Counted from the stretch's first letter, positions 38,403 through 49,875 are shown. The stretch: 64,000 bases of DNA from Veronia pacifica (GCF_001707825.1 NZ_LYBM01000018.1:31231-95230); one strand, 5' to 3'. Numbers and translations: made by a program. The notes: generated from the letters alone by a model not told the origin.

Positions 38403-39381
38403 TATCTTCCAGCGAGTAGGGCAGTTGGATGATCTCCAGACGGCAGTCTGGTTCATTGGCTGGTCTAAACTGACTATCGTCATCAAGGTTATTTGGCAGT
38501 ACTGCCAGAGCCAGTACTTTGCCATCATCAAACCTGTATCCAGAGAGAACTGCGCCACCACTGCGCCAGTTTTCACCAACACTTCGCTCAATCGTATCGC
38601 CAGGTTGTGGTGCAGTGCTTGCTTCACCAGTTAGCAGAAACGCAGCCCGCTTGTTTATGCCACGATATTTGGCTCTGGCAACAGTTTCCTGCCCGGTATA
38701 ACAGCCTTTTTTGAAGCTGATAGCATCACCAATGACCTGCAGATTCAACGCTTGTGGAATGAACTCACTGATATTATTTTCATGCAGTAAGGGCAGCGCT
38801 GCACGTAAGTCAGCCAGCGTCCACAGAGATGAGTCAGCCAGTTCAGCCTCTCCACTAAGCTGAGATAAAATGTCATCAGCTTCAGCTTCATTCACGGCTA
38901 GAAGCCAGCGATTGGCTTCAATTTTAACTGCAGTTCCGCTCTGGGTTGGCGTCACCTCGGCTGTGGCCGAAAACATCCTTTCGATTGTGCTGTCAGCGTT
39001 TTCACCCATTAAGCCCAGCAGCACAAGTTCGCTTGCTTCAATGGTTGTTTTGGAGAAAACCGCATATTTCTTGAGCTCAGTGAGTTGAGCACCAGAGAGG
39101 GAGGCGGACTGCACATAGGCAATGCCATCTGCATGATGAAACAATCTCAGTACCGACCACACTTTTCCTTTCGCATCGCAATGCGCTGCCAGTGTTGATT
39201 TTCCCTTTTCCATTGATATGAGGTCACAGGTCAGCTGTCCTTGTAAATAGCTCATGGTGTCGTCACCAACAGCAGTTACCAGGGACAGGTGATCCAGACT
39301 CACCAGAGATAAGGAAGGCATAGGTGATGAAGACGTCAGTGGCAGACGAGAAAAAGGCTGCCGTTGGTACCAGGTTGTCAT
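38395..39381 (-). CDS. ygfZ: tRNA-modifying protein YgfZ
   Basis: A folate-binding protein needed for some iron-sulphur enzymes such as MiaB. The signature K-G-C-Y-x-G-Q-E is visible in FKKGCYTGQETVARAKYRG. 328 residues, similar to E. coli. It lies divergent from sdhE, as in E. coli, with about 240 bases between. Confidence 0.95.
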   Translation of the reverse strand: MTTWYQRQPFSRLPLTSSSPMPSLSLVSLDHLSLVTAVGDDTMSYLQGQLTCDLISMEKGKSTLAAHCDAKGKVWSVLRLFHHADGIAYVQSASLSGAQLTELKKYAVFSKTTIEASELVLLGLMGENADSTIERMFSATAEVTPTQSGTAVKIEANRWLLAVNEAEADDILSQLSGEAELADSSLWTLADLRAALPLLHENNISEFIPQALNLQVIGDAISFKKGCYTGQETVARAKYRGINKRAAFLLTGEASTAPQPGDTIERSVGENWRSGGAVLSGYRFDDGKVLALAVLPNNLDDDSQFRPANEPDCRLEIIQLPYSLEDND

Positions 39382-39620
39382 GGTGTCTCTCGCGTTGTCG
39401 ATAGTTAGACAACATGTTAAATCCTGACCACCAGAATGTCAGCCCCGATTGATTGGCATCGTAGTAGATTATTGTCGGCGTGATCACAGGCTATATGGTT
39501 GGAAAAGGCTTGCCATAGCCCCATATCGCTGCCATTGGTAGTATATGCCAATAGCCTGAGGGTGCAGGATGCCATCCCGGGCGATGTAAGCTGAGAAATC
39601 TTCACCGGAATGAGGTCTTT

Positions 39621-39881
39621 ATGATAAGCGCAGAAGAAAGAGCGCGAGTGAAATGGGCATGTCGCCGAGGCATGCTGGAGCTGGACGTAATATTGAACCC
39701 GTTCTTTGATGAATGCTTTGATAACTTGTCTGAGCAGGGGCAGATTGATTTTATCGACTTCTTAAAGTGCGATGATCCGGATCTGTTCGCTTGGCTAATG
39801 GGACATGGCCACAGCGACGATCCTCGTATGTTGGCAATGACAGAAACCGTTGTTTCGCACAACAGAAGCAAACTGCGTTAG
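39621..39881 (+). CDS. sdhE: FAD assembly factor SdhE
   Basis: Helps attach FAD to succinate dehydrogenase and fumarate reductase. The RGxxE motif is visible in RRGMLELDVILNPFF. 86 residues. GAGGT precedes the ATG. It is followed by the overlapping ygfX. Confidence 0.95.
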   Translation: MISAEERARVKWACRRGMLELDVILNPFFDECFDNLSEQGQIDFIDFLKCDDPDLFAWLMGHGHSDDPRMLAMTETVVSHNRSKLR

Positions 39882-40269
39882 TTTCTGGCTATACCCTTCG
39901 CGATGGGCAGAGTGCTTACTGTGGGGGGTGTACCTGCTTCTTGCAGCGGTCGCGTTTCTGGCAACCGCACTTCCGCTAGAGTGTCGGGCATTGATACTCA
40001 CAATACTTCTTTCCGATCGACAGACAAAGTCCTCTGCGCTTCACGCGCTGTGCGGTTTTTATCAACTGCGTTTGGATGGTCGTCTCATACTTTCTGAGCG
40101 CCCATTTTCTATTCAGCGTGTCGTGGTGTTGTCCCGACTGTGTATTGTTCTGAAGATCTCGGATACCGACAAAACAACGTATATCCCCTTGTTTTCCGAC
40201 GCGGTGTCGACTGACTGCTACCGCCATCTCTCCAGAATAATTTTGGGACTCAGGACTCGTAATATTTGA
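39850..40269 (+). CDS. ygfX: YgfX family membrane protein
   Basis: A 139-residue protein with two membrane helices (about 25-60) followed by a soluble part, matching YgfX (CptA), reported in E. coli as SdhE-associated and as an inhibitor of cell-shape proteins. Similar segments are YPSRWAECLLWGVYLL and LDGRLILSERPFSI. No ATG is available near the expected start; TTG at 39850 overlaps sdhE by 32 bases without a clear ribosome site, so the start is uncertain. Read as an sdhE-ygfX pair. Confidence 0.8.
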   Translation: MFRTTEANCVSFWLYPSRWAECLLWGVYLLLAAVAFLATALPLECRALILTILLSDRQTKSSALHALCGFYQLRLDGRLILSERPFSIQRVVVLSRLCIVLKISDTDKTTYIPLFSDAVSTDCYRHLSRIILGLRTRNI

Positions 40270-40404
40270 TTGCGGTTCCATTTACATCGATAAGATTGAG
40301 TTTTAGTCGCAATTTTCCCGCTGATCGCCGATATCCTTCGAGACAACTTACAAACCTGACAACATTTTTTGATGAGACTGCAATTGTCTCAGGGGGTATC
40401 AAGA

Positions 40405-42219
40405 GTGAAGATAAAAACAAGAATGCAGTTACTGTCTCTCGTAGCAGGGCTATCTCTAGTGATCTTCTCCGGAGTGATGTTAAAAGCCAATGAGTCGCTA
40501 TTACGTCTTGAAAGCAATCAGTTACGCGTTGCGCAGATGGAGGTGGTGCTGCTGAATCTTCGCCGCAATGAGAAAGACTTTCTTGCCCGATTTGATATCA
40601 AATACCTCAATAAATTCATCAAGAACAAACAACGTTTCGATGAGCTGTTCACAGAGCTTCGGGACGGTATTACTCAATCTGGGATTTTGTTGCCGCAGGA
40701 AGGGCCTGTAAACCGGGCAATGGAGGAGTATTCCCGAGGCTTTGCTGAATTGGTCAAAGGTTATGAAGTACTGGGCCTCAGTACTAAGTCGGGCCTTCGC
40801 GGACAACTGGCCGTCATAAATGATTCATTGCTTGCTTCTTCATCAGAGGTGAACAGTCAATTCGCCGCCAATCGTTTGGTCAGCCTTACTGAGCTTCTGC
40901 AATACAACCGTTCACCGGAGACATTCGACAATTATCTCAAGGCAGTGTCCGCGACTGACGAGCTTGATCTGGATTTGATGGGCAAACAACTTGCGCTGGC
41001 TAAATCTATCCATCAGCAGCAGAAGTTACTTGGGCTGGACCACAAATCAGGCTTATTGGGTAAAATACGCAGTCAATCACATGCAGTTGAAAGCAATTTT
41101 GATGATATGCATGAAGCATTGTCGACAGCGACGCGTTCAGCTGAAAACGCAATTTGGTTGTGGTTGGTTGGTAGCCTTGTCGCGATAATCGCTTTACTGT
41201 TTTCGTTTACGGCCTGGGTGAGTCGTGTGATTCAACGTGGTGTGGGAAATCTGCTCTCCACCATGTCTGAGGTCGCTGACACGCATGATCTGACTCTGCG
41301 TGCCAATGCAGAAACCAATGATGAGCTGGGCCAGGTTGCGAGTGATTTCAACCGGGTTCTGGAGCAATGTCAGCAACTAATCAGTCAGGTAAAAGGGTCA
41401 ATTATGACGCTGAATACTGCTGCATCAGAGGTGAAGAGCCGTACTTCTGATGCGGAGCACGCACTGACTAATCAACGAAGTGAGACTGAATTGGCAGCGA
41501 CTGCGGTGAGTGAAATGGAATCGACCATCCACGAAATTGCCTCGCGCACTGAAATGGCGGCATCTAATGCCGGACAAAGTCTGGATCGTGCTCAGCAAGG
41601 TTTTGAAACCATGCAATCTACCCGAACTGCAATTGGTACTTTGTCTCAGGATCTTGGCCGCGCGAGCGACGAAATTCAGAGCTTGCTCTCTCTGTCTCAG
41701 AAGATCGGCAGCGTCGTGGATGTTATCAAGGAAATCTCCGAACAGACGAACCTGCTAGCACTTAACGCTGCTATCGAGGCGGCCCGTGCAGGTGAGCAGG
41801 GCCGTGGATTTGCGGTTGTAGCCGACGAAGTAAGATCACTGGCAAACCGTACCCACCAGTCGACAGAAGAAATTGACGATATGATCACGTCACTGCAGAA
41901 ACAAACCGAGCAGGTTGTGTCTCAAATCTCATCGTGTCAGCAGTACGGTGAAGAATCTGTCTCTTATGTCTCAGACGCGGCAACGGGTTTGGACAATATT
42001 ATGGCGGATATGCAGCAAATCATGGATATGAGTACTCAGATTGCCACTGCTGTTGAAGAGCAGAGTATGGTCGCCAGAGAGGTGAATCAGAACGTGCACA
42101 AGATTCAGGAAATCACTTCAACAACCAGTCAAATCAGTGAAGAGAACAGTCAGGTCGCAACCAATGTTGCGGTTCAGGCGGGGTCGCTAGAAAAGGCAAT
42201 TTCCGCTTTCAATGCATAA
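40405..42219 (+). CDS. Membrane chemoreceptor with HBM-type sensor domain
   Basis: A 604-residue methyl-accepting protein. Membrane helices lie at about 8-28 and 250-273. The periplasmic part (about 220 residues) is all-helical with [19 protein letters not shown], a hallmark of the helical bimodular (HBM) domain known from receptors for organic acids. HAMP (about 274-330) and the signalling domain with [18 protein letters not shown] follow. There is no CheR-docking pentapeptide; it ends AISAFNA. The GTG at 40405 has AGGGGG 9 bases upstream; an ATG at 40372 lacks a ribosome site. Ligand cannot be inferred. Confidence 0.93.
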   Translation: MKIKTRMQLLSLVAGLSLVIFSGVMLKANESLLRLESNQLRVAQMEVVLLNLRRNEKDFLARFDIKYLNKFIKNKQRFDELFTELRDGITQSGILLPQEGPVNRAMEEYSRGFAELVKGYEVLGLSTKSGLRGQLAVINDSLLASSSEVNSQFAANRLVSLTELLQYNRSPETFDNYLKAVSATDELDLDLMGKQLALAKSIHQQQKLLGLDHKSGLLGKIRSQSHAVESNFDDMHEALSTATRSAENAIWLWLVGSLVAIIALLFSFTAWVSRVIQRGVGNLLSTMSEVADTHDLTLRANAETNDELGQVASDFNRVLEQCQQLISQVKGSIMTLNTAASEVKSRTSDAEHALTNQRSETELAATAVSEMESTIHEIASRTEMAASNAGQSLDRAQQGFETMQSTRTAIGTLSQDLGRASDEIQSLLSLSQKIGSVVDVIKEISEQTNLLALNAAIEAARAGEQGRGFAVVADEVRSLANRTHQSTEEIDDMITSLQKQTEQVVSQISSCQQYGEESVSYVSDAATGLDNIMADMQQIMDMSTQIATAVEEQSMVAREVNQNVHKIQEITSTTSQISEENSQVATNVAVQAGSLEKAISAFNA

Positions 42220-42232
42220 TGCACAGCAGAAA

Positions 42233-42262
42233 TAAAAAAACCCGCATTTGCGGGTTTTTTGT
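42233..42262. terminator. Bidirectional terminator between the chemoreceptor and nadB
   Basis: AACCCGCA pairs with TGCGGGTT around a short loop, with A/T runs on both sides, serving two convergent genes. Confidence 0.9.
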
Positions 42263-42307
42263 TTGTAGCAGAATTTCGCTCAAACACTCTTTGTTTACAC
42301 GTCCAGA

Positions 42308-43921
42308 CTAATGGTTCTCTGGCGTCAAAACAGTGGGTTTGCTGTTTTCTGCTTTGTCCGGATAGTCAATGGTGTAGTGCAATCCACGGCTCTCTTTTCT
42401 TGCCATGGCACAGCGAACCATTAGCTCAGACACCTGAAGAAGGTTACGCAATTCAAGCAGGTTGTTGGAGACCCGGAAGTTACTGTAGTACTCGTTGACT
42501 TCCTGTTTCAGAAGTTCAATGCGCCTCAGGGCTCTCTCCAGTCGCTTGGTTGAACGCACAATGCCAACATAATCCCACATCAACAGTCTTAGTTCGTGCC
42601 AGTTATGCTGGATAACCACCTCTTCATCTGAACAACTGACCTGACTGTCATCCCAGCTTGGCAGTTTCATCTGCGAGATGTCATGCTCGGTATCCGCTTC
42701 AATGTGACAGGCGGCAGACCATGCGTAAACCACACACTCGAGCAGTGAGTTTGACGCCATACGGTTGGCACCATGTAACCCGGTGTAACTCACTTCACCA
42801 ATAGCGTAAAGCCCGGAGAGATCGGTGAGACCATTGTGGTCAACGACGACACCACCACAGGTATAATGAGCGGCCGGCACAATGGGGATAGGTTCTTTCG
42901 TCAGGTCAAAACCAAAGGTCAGCAGTTTTTCGTAGATGGTAGGAAAATGTTTGATGATAAATGCTGAGTCTTTATGGCTGATATCCAGGTACATACAGTC
43001 GGCACCCAGACGTTTCATTTCGTAGTCAATGGCCCGTGCAACTACATCCCTCGGCGCGAGTTCGGCCCGTGAGTCAAACTCAGGCATAAAGCGGCTACCG
43101 TCTGGACGCTTCAGGTAAGCCCCTTCTCCTCTCAGAGCCTCAGTTAACAGAAAGTTTCGAGCTTCTGGATGGAAGAGGCAGGTTGGATGAAATTGATTGA
43201 ATTCAAGGTTTGCAACCCGGCATCCCGCGCGCCATGCCATGGCAATACCGTCGCCTGAAGAAACATCTGGATTGGAGGTGTACTGATAAACCTTGGAGGC
43301 TCCGCCTGTTGCCAGTACTACAAATCTGGAGCGAACAGTTTCCACTGCTTCTTTCTTTCGATTCCACACATAAGCCCCAAGAACCCGATCTTTTCCTTTC
43401 TGACCAACCTTTTTACGGGTGATCAAATCGAGTGCGTTGTGGCGTTCCAATACCGTGATATTGGGATGGAGGTGAACATTCTCTTGCAGTGATGTCTGTA
43501 CTGCCTGCCCGGTTGCGTCTGCGGCATGAAGGATCCGTCTGTGGCTGTGCCCCCCTTCCCGTGTGAGATGGAATTTCGGCGAATCACTGTTGTTGTCCTC
43601 TTCTTTGTCAAAAGGAACACCACTGTCAATAAGCCACTGAACACATGGCTTTGCGTTCTCAGCAATGAATTTTGCTGTCTCTTCATCACAGAGGCCTGCG
43701 CCCGCAATGAGCGTATCCTGAACATGCGACTCTATCGAGTCGTCCTCGTCAAAGACTGCGGCGATACCTCCCTGCGCATAAAGGGTGGCCCCTTCATTCC
43801 ACGGTCCTTTGCTTAGTACGATAACTTTGTGTGTCTGCGCCAGTCGAAGCGCCAGCGACAACCCCGCTGCGCCACTACCAATCACCAGCACATCACATAA
43901 ATGGTCTCGGTGTTGTTTCAT
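42308..43921 (-). CDS. nadB: L-aspartate oxidase
   Basis: First enzyme of NAD synthesis from aspartate. The FAD site is [37 protein letters not shown] and [17 protein letters not shown] are conserved. 537 residues. Divergent from rpoE, the standard arrangement in gammaproteobacteria. Confidence 0.96.
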   Translation of the reverse strand: MKQHRDHLCDVLVIGSGAAGLSLALRLAQTHKVIVLSKGPWNEGATLYAQGGIAAVFDEDDSIESHVQDTLIAGAGLCDEETAKFIAENAKPCVQWLIDSGVPFDKEEDNNSDSPKFHLTREGGHSHRRILHAADATGQAVQTSLQENVHLHPNITVLERHNALDLITRKKVGQKGKDRVLGAYVWNRKKEAVETVRSRFVVLATGGASKVYQYTSNPDVSSGDGIAMAWRAGCRVANLEFNQFHPTCLFHPEARNFLLTEALRGEGAYLKRPDGSRFMPEFDSRAELAPRDVVARAIDYEMKRLGADCMYLDISHKDSAFIIKHFPTIYEKLLTFGFDLTKEPIPIVPAAHYTCGGVVVDHNGLTDLSGLYAIGEVSYTGLHGANRMASNSLLECVVYAWSAACHIEADTEHDISQMKLPSWDDSQVSCSDEEVVIQHNWHELRLLMWDYVGIVRSTKRLERALRRIELLKQEVNEYYSNFRVSNNLLELRNLLQVSELMVRCAMARKESRGLHYTIDYPDKAENSKPTVLTPENH

Positions 43922-44169
43922 ACCTTTCCTGTACCCTAAAAACGCCGATAATGGCTTTGAATGCAGCGATTACCGTGTTCCATGCATCGTTGTGTCTTTC
44001 ATTGTGATGTCCGATTGTACACTATCGGACAACATCCGAGTATCTTGATCCCAAGGCAACGGTTATTTAGCTTCTTCGGAAAGTGCGGAGACTTAGCTGA
44101 AGTCAGGTCCAGTCTTCTGGTAGAATTTGCCGAGCAAGATCAAAACTTGAACACCCGCCAGAGAATATT
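43922..44169. other. Upstream half of the nadB-rpoE intergenic region
   Basis: About 420 bases separate nadB and rpoE. No real gene is seen; the open plus-strand frame has rare residue content and no family likeness. Promoters of nadB and distal promoters of rpoE probably lie here. Confidence 0.4.
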
Positions 44170-44197
44170 TGGAACTATTTTTTTTTCTGATGTTCAC
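44170..44197 (+). promoter_or_regulatory. Candidate sigma-E promoter of rpoE
   Basis: GGAACTA (44170-44176), 16 bases including a run of nine T, then TCACA (44193-44197). The -35 and spacing fit the sigma-E consensus (GGAACTT, N16, TCnnA), which would give autoregulation of rpoE as in E. coli. The -10 match is partial. A hairpin CTGAGCCA-TACG-TGG..CTCAG follows nearer the gene. Confidence 0.45.
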
Positions 44198-44342
44198 ATC
44201 AACATGTCTGCTATTAACGTGTCGCAACATATCGTGTGCCATGAAATCAGCGTTTATTGGTGCTAGGATTGCGGACTAAAATAACTTTGGACTGAGCCAT
44301 ACGTGGCCCTCAGATGCCAAAAAACAAGGAGAATGTGCTCGA

Positions 44343-44921
44343 ATGAGCGAGCAGCAGACAGATCAGGCACTGATTGAAAGGGTTCAGAATGGTGACAAAC
44401 AGGCGTTTAATCTGCTTGTCATTAAATATCAGAACAAAGTGTGTAACTTGATATCCCGCTACGTCACTAATCATGGCGACATACAGGACGTTGCGCAGGA
44501 AGCCTTTATCAAAGCATACCGGGCTATCCCCGGCTTTCGCGGTGACAGTGCGTTTTACACGTGGCTGTACCGAATAGCAGTGAACACAGCAAAGAATCAT
44601 CTGGTAGCTCAGGGGCGGCGACCTCCATCTAGTGATATTGATGCAGATGAAGCTGAAAACTTTGAAAATGGTGGTGCACTGAAAGAAATTTCGAACCCTG
44701 AGAACCTAATGTTGTCAGAACAACTGAAGCAGGTAGTTTTCAATACGATTGAAACACTGCCTGAGGAGTTGAAAGTCGCGATCACACTCCGTGAGATTGA
44801 CGGCTTGAGCTATGAGGAAATTGCAGAGGTGATGGAATGCCCCGTAGGAACCGTCAGGTCCCGCATTTTCCGAGCCAGAGAAGCGGTTGATAAACGTGTC
44901 AATCCGCTTATTAAACAATAA
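44343..44921 (+). CDS. rpoE: RNA polymerase sigma-E factor
   Basis: An ECF sigma factor for envelope stress. Region 2 contains DVAQEAFIKAYRAI and FYTWLYRIAVNTAKNHL; region 4 holds LREIDGLSYEEIAEVMECP and GTVRSRIFRAREAV. 192 residues, close to E. coli (191). AAGGAG precedes the ATG. First gene of rpoE-rseA-rseB-rseC. Confidence 0.97.
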   Translation: MSEQQTDQALIERVQNGDKQAFNLLVIKYQNKVCNLISRYVTNHGDIQDVAQEAFIKAYRAIPGFRGDSAFYTWLYRIAVNTAKNHLVAQGRRPPSSDIDADEAENFENGGALKEISNPENLMLSEQLKQVVFNTIETLPEELKVAITLREIDGLSYEEIAEVMECPVGTVRSRIFRAREAVDKRVNPLIKQ

Positions 44922-44961
44922 CCGACGTATAGTTAAGACGTATTGTTAAACGGTGAAATAA

Positions 44962-45591
44962 ATGGCTGAAAAAGAAAACGTCTCCGCATTATTCGATGGC
45001 GAGGACAACGACAAAAGGCTGGTGGCAGCGCTCGGAAGCGATAAATCAGCGCAAGAGTCGTGGAAAAGCTACAGTGTTATCCGAGATACGCTTCGCGGGG
45101 ATGCTCCTGCGTCGTTGGACTGGGATATTGCATCGCGCGTGAGCGCGGCACTTGAAGATGAGCCTTCGCATAGCAAAGCGTCGCAAGAGATGCCACCGGT
45201 TCAATCAACACCTGTCATACAACCACACAAAGAATCACAGCCTCGTCCGGGTAGTTTCACTTTGCCGGGATGGTTGCAGCCTTTAGGTCAGGTGGGTATG
45301 GCCGCTGCAGTGTGTATGGCGATTATTGTTGGGGTTCAAAGCCAAAACCCAACAACAGATTTGTATTCTTCCGAAGTAGGTTCGCAGCCTCCCGTTCTTG
45401 AAACTGTTCCATTTTCCGGTGCTGCAGAACCAGTGAGTATAAATAGTGAAACTGAGCGTTCAAATACTACACTTTCTGAAGAACAACTGAGGGAGCAGCG
45501 TCGAAGAATCAACGCACTGCTTCAGGATTTTGAGTTACAACTCAGGCTCAATGCCAAGTCAGCCGATACAGAGCAAGACTTGCAAAAATAG
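44962..45591 (+). CDS. rseA: Anti-sigma-E factor RseA
   Basis: Inner-membrane protein that holds sigma-E. The N-terminal cytoplasmic domain (ENVSALFDGEDND ... WKSYSVIRDTLRG) matches RseA; a membrane segment lies at about residues 110-125 (QVGMAAAVCMAIIVGVQ), and the rest is periplasmic, the part cut by DegS. 209 residues. 40 bases after rpoE. Confidence 0.95.
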   Translation: MAEKENVSALFDGEDNDKRLVAALGSDKSAQESWKSYSVIRDTLRGDAPASLDWDIASRVSAALEDEPSHSKASQEMPPVQSTPVIQPHKESQPRPGSFTLPGWLQPLGQVGMAAAVCMAIIVGVQSQNPTTDLYSSEVGSQPPVLETVPFSGAAEPVSINSETERSNTTLSEEQLREQRRRINALLQDFELQLRLNAKSADTEQDLQK

Positions 45592-45602
45592 AGAAATAAA
45601 GT

Positions 45603-46571
45603 TTGAAGAAAGCGTTTTGGGTCGGTGCTCTTGCCATCTTGACCCTGTCCCCCGCAGCAATGGCGGCTAAAGATGCCGCCTTTGATTTGGTTGAGCAAAT
45701 GGACTCAGCCAGTCGTGAACTCAGTTACGAACTCTCATATATCCATGTCCGTAAAAACAGTATCCAGCCGCTAAGGTTCAGGCATGCCGTGGTGGGTGGT
45801 AAGTCACTCGGGCATATCCTTTATCTCAGTGGTCCGAGTCGTGAAGTGATTCGTCGTGGCAAAGAGGTGAGCTATTTCGAGCCGGGACTTGATGCTTTCA
45901 CTATCGAAAGTGGTCAAATAGTGGCACCTTTGCCTTCGATCATGCAGACAAATGTCGATAAACTTCCTGCGCTATACAACTTTGTTTCCTTGGGTAGAGC
46001 GCGTGAGGCGGGCATGGCAACCAATGTTGTCCGGGTTTCGCCAAAAGATGAGAGTCGCTATTCCTACGTACTTTGGATTGAAGACAACAGCCATCTTTTG
46101 TTGAGAGCTGATGTGCTGGACAGAGATGGGGAGCCTTTGGAGCAATACAGGGTGACCTCGCTTGCAATCACGCCCAAGATTGGTCAATTACTCAGTAAGC
46201 TTGCAGAGACAGACGTTCCTCCAGTTGTCCATGTTCCGACAAATAAAGATGTGGACATGGGATGGGAAGTCTCGTCGCTACCTACTGGCTTTGTTCCGGT
46301 TTATCGAAACCGCCATCGTCTCATGTTGACGAGCCGACCTGTTGAGAGCCAGATGTTCAGCGACGGTTTATTTAGTTTCTCTGTCTATGTCGCCGATGCT
46401 GACGACATGTCGGTGCGTGAGCAGAAGGTGAGACTTGGTCGCAGGACCATGCACAGTATTGTCAAAGGCTCAGCAGAAATCACTGTCGTCGGTGATATAC
46501 CTCCTGCAACTGCGAAGGCCGTGGCTGAGTCTGTCCGGTTTTTTTCGGGCAAGCAGGGTAACAAATCATGA
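45603..46571 (+). CDS. rseB: Sigma-E regulator RseB
   Basis: Periplasmic protein that shields RseA and senses lipopolysaccharide. Signal peptide KKAFWVGALAILTLSPAAMA; LYNFVSLGRAREAG and the C-terminal domain with RLMLTSRP and FSDGLFSFSVYV fit the family. 322 residues; the start appears to be TTG at 45603, 11 bases after rseA. Confidence 0.95.
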   Translation: MKKAFWVGALAILTLSPAAMAAKDAAFDLVEQMDSASRELSYELSYIHVRKNSIQPLRFRHAVVGGKSLGHILYLSGPSREVIRRGKEVSYFEPGLDAFTIESGQIVAPLPSIMQTNVDKLPALYNFVSLGRAREAGMATNVVRVSPKDESRYSYVLWIEDNSHLLLRADVLDRDGEPLEQYRVTSLAITPKIGQLLSKLAETDVPPVVHVPTNKDVDMGWEVSSLPTGFVPVYRNRHRLMLTSRPVESQMFSDGLFSFSVYVADADDMSVREQKVRLGRRTMHSIVKGSAEITVVGDIPPATAKAVAESVRFFSGKQGNKS

Positions 46572-47062
46572 TCACCGCGATGGCTGAAGTACGTTCTTAT
46601 CATAATGGACGACTTCGCCTGAGTTCGACTCAGCAGACAAGCTGCGGCAGTTGTGGCTCACAAAGCGATTGCGGCACTGGGATAGTCAGTAAAGCACTAC
46701 CGGGAAAAACACTCGATATTGAGATACCCTCTGAAAAGCCGCTCGCAATTGGTACCTTGGTTGAAATCGGCTTACAAGAGCACGCAATGCTTAAGTCCGC
46801 CCTCGTGGTCTATGTGTTGCCTTTGTTCTTTTTGATTCTGGGCGCATTGTTTGGACAGTTCTTTGCCGATTTAGCAGAGGGTGGTGAGGGCACTGTTATT
46901 GTTATCTCTGCCATTTTTGCTTTAATAGGGGCAGTGCTTGCCAGAAAAATATCTAAGTCACTTGAGCGACAACCTGGCTATCAACCCACGATTTTACGCG
47001 TCCTTGGCAAGCCGGTTGATGGTGAACTGGTGACAAATGCTACATCTGAGGATAGCGAGTAG
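46568..47062 (+). CDS. rseC: SoxR-reducing system / sigma-E regulator RseC
   Basis: A 164-residue inner membrane protein with an N-terminal cysteine cluster (TSCGSCGSQSDCGTG) and two membrane helices (about 78-100 and 108-128). It overlaps the rseB stop by four bases. Known as a positive factor for sigma-E and part of the Rsx/Rnf-linked reducing system. Confidence 0.94.
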   Translation: MITAMAEVRSYHNGRLRLSSTQQTSCGSCGSQSDCGTGIVSKALPGKTLDIEIPSEKPLAIGTLVEIGLQEHAMLKSALVVYVLPLFFLILGALFGQFFADLAEGGEGTVIVISAIFALIGAVLARKISKSLERQPGYQPTILRVLGKPVDGELVTNATSEDSE

Positions 47063-47138
47063 CCGTTAATTTCGGTAGAATCCCGCCACTTGATCATATG
47101 ATCGCGAATCTTTTTATAACGAGTTAGTCACACCACCT

Positions 47139-48935
47139 ATGAAGCACATTCGTAATTTTTCGATTATTGCCCACATCGACCACGGTAAGTCGACCCTTTC
47201 TGATCGCTTGATCCAGGTCTGTGGCGGTCTTAGCGACCGTGAAATGGAAGCCCAGGTTCTTGACTCCATGGATCTCGAGCGTGAGCGCGGTATTACCATC
47301 AAAGCGCAGAGTGTGACTCTGAACTACAAAGCTTTAGATGGTAATGAATATCAACTTAACTTCATCGATACGCCGGGACACGTTGACTTCTCTTACGAAG
47401 TTTCCCGCTCTTTGGCTGCGTGTGAAGGTGCGCTTCTGGTGGTTGATGCTGGCCAGGGTGTAGAGGCTCAGACGCTGGCTAACTGTTACACCGCTATCGA
47501 AATGGACCACGAAGTCGTACCCATTTTGAATAAGATTGACCTGCCAGCAGCTGATCCTGACCGTGTTGCCGAAGAAATAGAAGACATCGTTGGCATTGAC
47601 GCAACAGAAGCTACCCGTTGCTCAGCGAAAACAGGTATCGGCGTCGATCTGGTTCTGGAAGATATTGTTAAGAAAATCCCGGCCCCTGAGGGCGATCCTG
47701 AAGCGCCATTACAGGCACTGATCATTGACTCTTGGTTCGACAACTACTTGGGTGTCGTGTCACTGGTTCGCATTAAAAATGGCGAACTTAAAAAAGGTGA
47801 CAAGATCAAGGTGATGAGTACAGGCCAGGTCTGGGGTGTTGATCGCATTGGTATCTTCTCACCAAAACAGACTGATACACAGGGTCTGAGAACGGGTGAG
47901 GTTGGCTGGGTTGTCTGTGGTATTAAAGACATCCTTGGCGCGCCAGTGGGGGACACCCTGACACATGCCAAGCACGGTGCCGACGTTGCGCTACCTGGTT
48001 TCCAGAAAGTAAAACCACAGGTTTATGCAGGTCTGTTCCCGGTATCGTCTGACGACTACGAAAACTTCCGTGATGCACTTGGCAAGCTTAGCCTCAATGA
48101 TGCATCACTCTTTTATGAACCAGAAAACTCTGCGGCGCTTGGCTTTGGCTTCCGTTGTGGTTTCCTTGGCATGCTGCACATGGAGATCATTCAGGAGCGT
48201 CTGGAGCGTGAATACAACCTTGACCTGATCACTACCGCACCGACAGTGGTGTACGAGGTGACAAGAACCAATGGTGAAGTCATTTATGTCGACAGCCCGG
48301 CAAAACTGCCCGCAGTGAACGACATCGACACTATTGGTGAGCCGGTTGCCCGCTGCCACATCCTGGTACCGACCGACTATCTGGGTAACGTTATTACCTT
48401 GTGTGTTGAGAAACGAGGCACGCAGGTCGATATGGTTTATCACGGTAATCAGGTTGCCCTCACTTATGACATCCCAATGTCTGAAGTGGTGCTGGATTTC
48501 TTTGATCGCCTGAAATCAACGTCGCGTGGTTACGCATCGTTGGATTATGGTTTCCAGAACTATCAGGTATCAGACATGGTACGTGTCGACATCCTGCTAA
48601 ACGGCGATACCGTTGACGCGCTGGCTATCATCACGCACAAAGATCACTCTCAAAGCAGAGGTCGTGATCTGGTTGAGAAGATGAAAGAGTTCATCCCACG
48701 TCAGCAGTTTGATATTGCGATTCAGGCAGCGATTGGTAACCACATCATTGCTCGCTCAACCGTGAAGCAGTTGCGCAAAAACGTAACCGCCAAGTGTTAT
48801 GGCGGTGATGTCAGCCGTAAGAAAAAACTGTTGCAGAAACAGAAAGAAGGTAAGAAACGTATGAAGCAGATCGGTAATGTTGAGCTGCCTCAGGAAGCGT
48901 TCCTCGCCATTCTGCACGTTGGAAAAGACAAATAA
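47139..48935 (+). CDS. lepA: Elongation factor 4 (back-translocase GTPase)
   Basis: A ribosomal GTPase. G1 in [15 protein letters not shown]3 in DTPGHVDF, G4 in NKIDLP. EF-G-like domains follow and the LepA-specific C-terminus ends with [20 protein letters not shown]. 598 residues. Directly upstream of lepB by 29 bases, the universal pair. Confidence 0.97.
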   Translation: MKHIRNFSIIAHIDHGKSTLSDRLIQVCGGLSDREMEAQVLDSMDLERERGITIKAQSVTLNYKALDGNEYQLNFIDTPGHVDFSYEVSRSLAACEGALLVVDAGQGVEAQTLANCYTAIEMDHEVVPILNKIDLPAADPDRVAEEIEDIVGIDATEATRCSAKTGIGVDLVLEDIVKKIPAPEGDPEAPLQALIIDSWFDNYLGVVSLVRIKNGELKKGDKIKVMSTGQVWGVDRIGIFSPKQTDTQGLRTGEVGWVVCGIKDILGAPVGDTLTHAKHGADVALPGFQKVKPQVYAGLFPVSSDDYENFRDALGKLSLNDASLFYEPENSAALGFGFRCGFLGMLHMEIIQERLEREYNLDLITTAPTVVYEVTRTNGEVIYVDSPAKLPAVNDIDTIGEPVARCHILVPTDYLGNVITLCVEKRGTQVDMVYHGNQVALTYDIPMSEVVLDFFDRLKSTSRGYASLDYGFQNYQVSDMVRVDILLNGDTVDALAIITHKDHSQSRGRDLVEKMKEFIPRQQFDIAIQAAIGNHIIARSTVKQLRKNVTAKCYGGDVSRKKKLLQKQKEGKKRMKQIGNVELPQEAFLAILHVGKDK

Positions 48936-48964
48936 AAACAGGGAATTGATTCAGGGGAACATGA

Positions 48965-49864
48965 ATGGCTAATACGTTTTCACTTATTTTGGTGGTTGCC
49001 ACTTTGCTGACGGGGCTCATATGGGCACTGGACAAATTTGTCTGGGCTCCCCGTCGTGTGTTGAAGGCAGCGCAGACATTGAGTCTGACTGCTGAAGATA
49101 TCGACACTGAGCAGGTTGAGGCAATTGCTCCTCAGCCAATATGGGTAGAAAACCTTGCCTCTGTGTTCCCCGTGATCGCCTTGGTGACGGTACTGCGCTC
49201 GTTTATTTACGAGCCTTTTCAGATACCATCAGGCTCAATGATGCCAACCCTTCTTGTCGGGGACTTTATCCTCGTTGAGAAGTTCTCATATGGTGTTAAG
49301 GATCCTGTTTTCCGTCATACATTACTTGAAACGGGTAAGCCCGAGCGTGGCGATGTTGCTGTGTTTAAGTACCCTGAAGATCCGAATGTTGACTTCATTA
49401 AACGCATCGTTGGCTTACCAGGTGACAAAGTTCGCTACGACGAACAAAAGCGCCTGTGTATTCAGCGAAAAGGCGAAAGTCAGTGCGAGCTACTGCCTAT
49501 CGACAAGGTAGAGACAAGCCCATTCACTCAGCAGGGGATCAATTTGGTTCAAGCTGAGGAAACGCTGGGTAAGGTTCCTCATCAGATACTGGTTAACCCT
49601 CTATTACCTAATCAAAGCGGTCGTTACGCAGCGATCAGTGGTAAAAATGAATGGACGGTGCCGCAAGGTCAGTACTTCGTGATGGGGGATAACCGTGACA
49701 ACAGCCGTGACAGCCGTTTCTGGGGTTTTGTACCTGAGCACAATCTGGTGGGTAAGGCTGTTGGTATCTGGATCAGTTTCGAATTTGACAAACAGGCTGA
49801 CAGCGTGCTGCCATCCTGGGTTCCCGTCGGTGTTCGCTTTAATCGCGTCGGCGGTATTATTTAG
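48965..49864 (+). CDS. lepB: Signal peptidase I
   Basis: Cleaves signal peptides of exported proteins. Two N-terminal membrane segments (about 4-22 and 58-78); catalytic Ser in [15 protein letters not shown], catalytic Lys in [12 protein letters not shown], and [17 protein letters not shown] near the end. 299 residues. 11 bases before rnc. Confidence 0.97.
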   Translation: MANTFSLILVVATLLTGLIWALDKFVWAPRRVLKAAQTLSLTAEDIDTEQVEAIAPQPIWVENLASVFPVIALVTVLRSFIYEPFQIPSGSMMPTLLVGDFILVEKFSYGVKDPVFRHTLLETGKPERGDVAVFKYPEDPNVDFIKRIVGLPGDKVRYDEQKRLCIQRKGESQCELLPIDKVETSPFTQQGINLVQAEETLGKVPHQILVNPLLPNQSGRYAAISGKNEWTVPQGQYFVMGDNRDNSRDSRFWGFVPEHNLVGKAVGIWISFEFDKQADSVLPSWVPVGVRFNRVGGII

Positions 49865-49875
49865 CTTGGAGTAAC

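Noticed and set aside
43961..44266. A 101-codon frame between nadB and rpoE
   Set aside because: Cys- and His-rich mixed composition, no start site, and it covers the promoter region.
47092..47103. GATCATATGATC palindrome before lepA
   Set aside because: A 12-bp AT-rich palindrome is expected by chance at this scale and has no supporting context.
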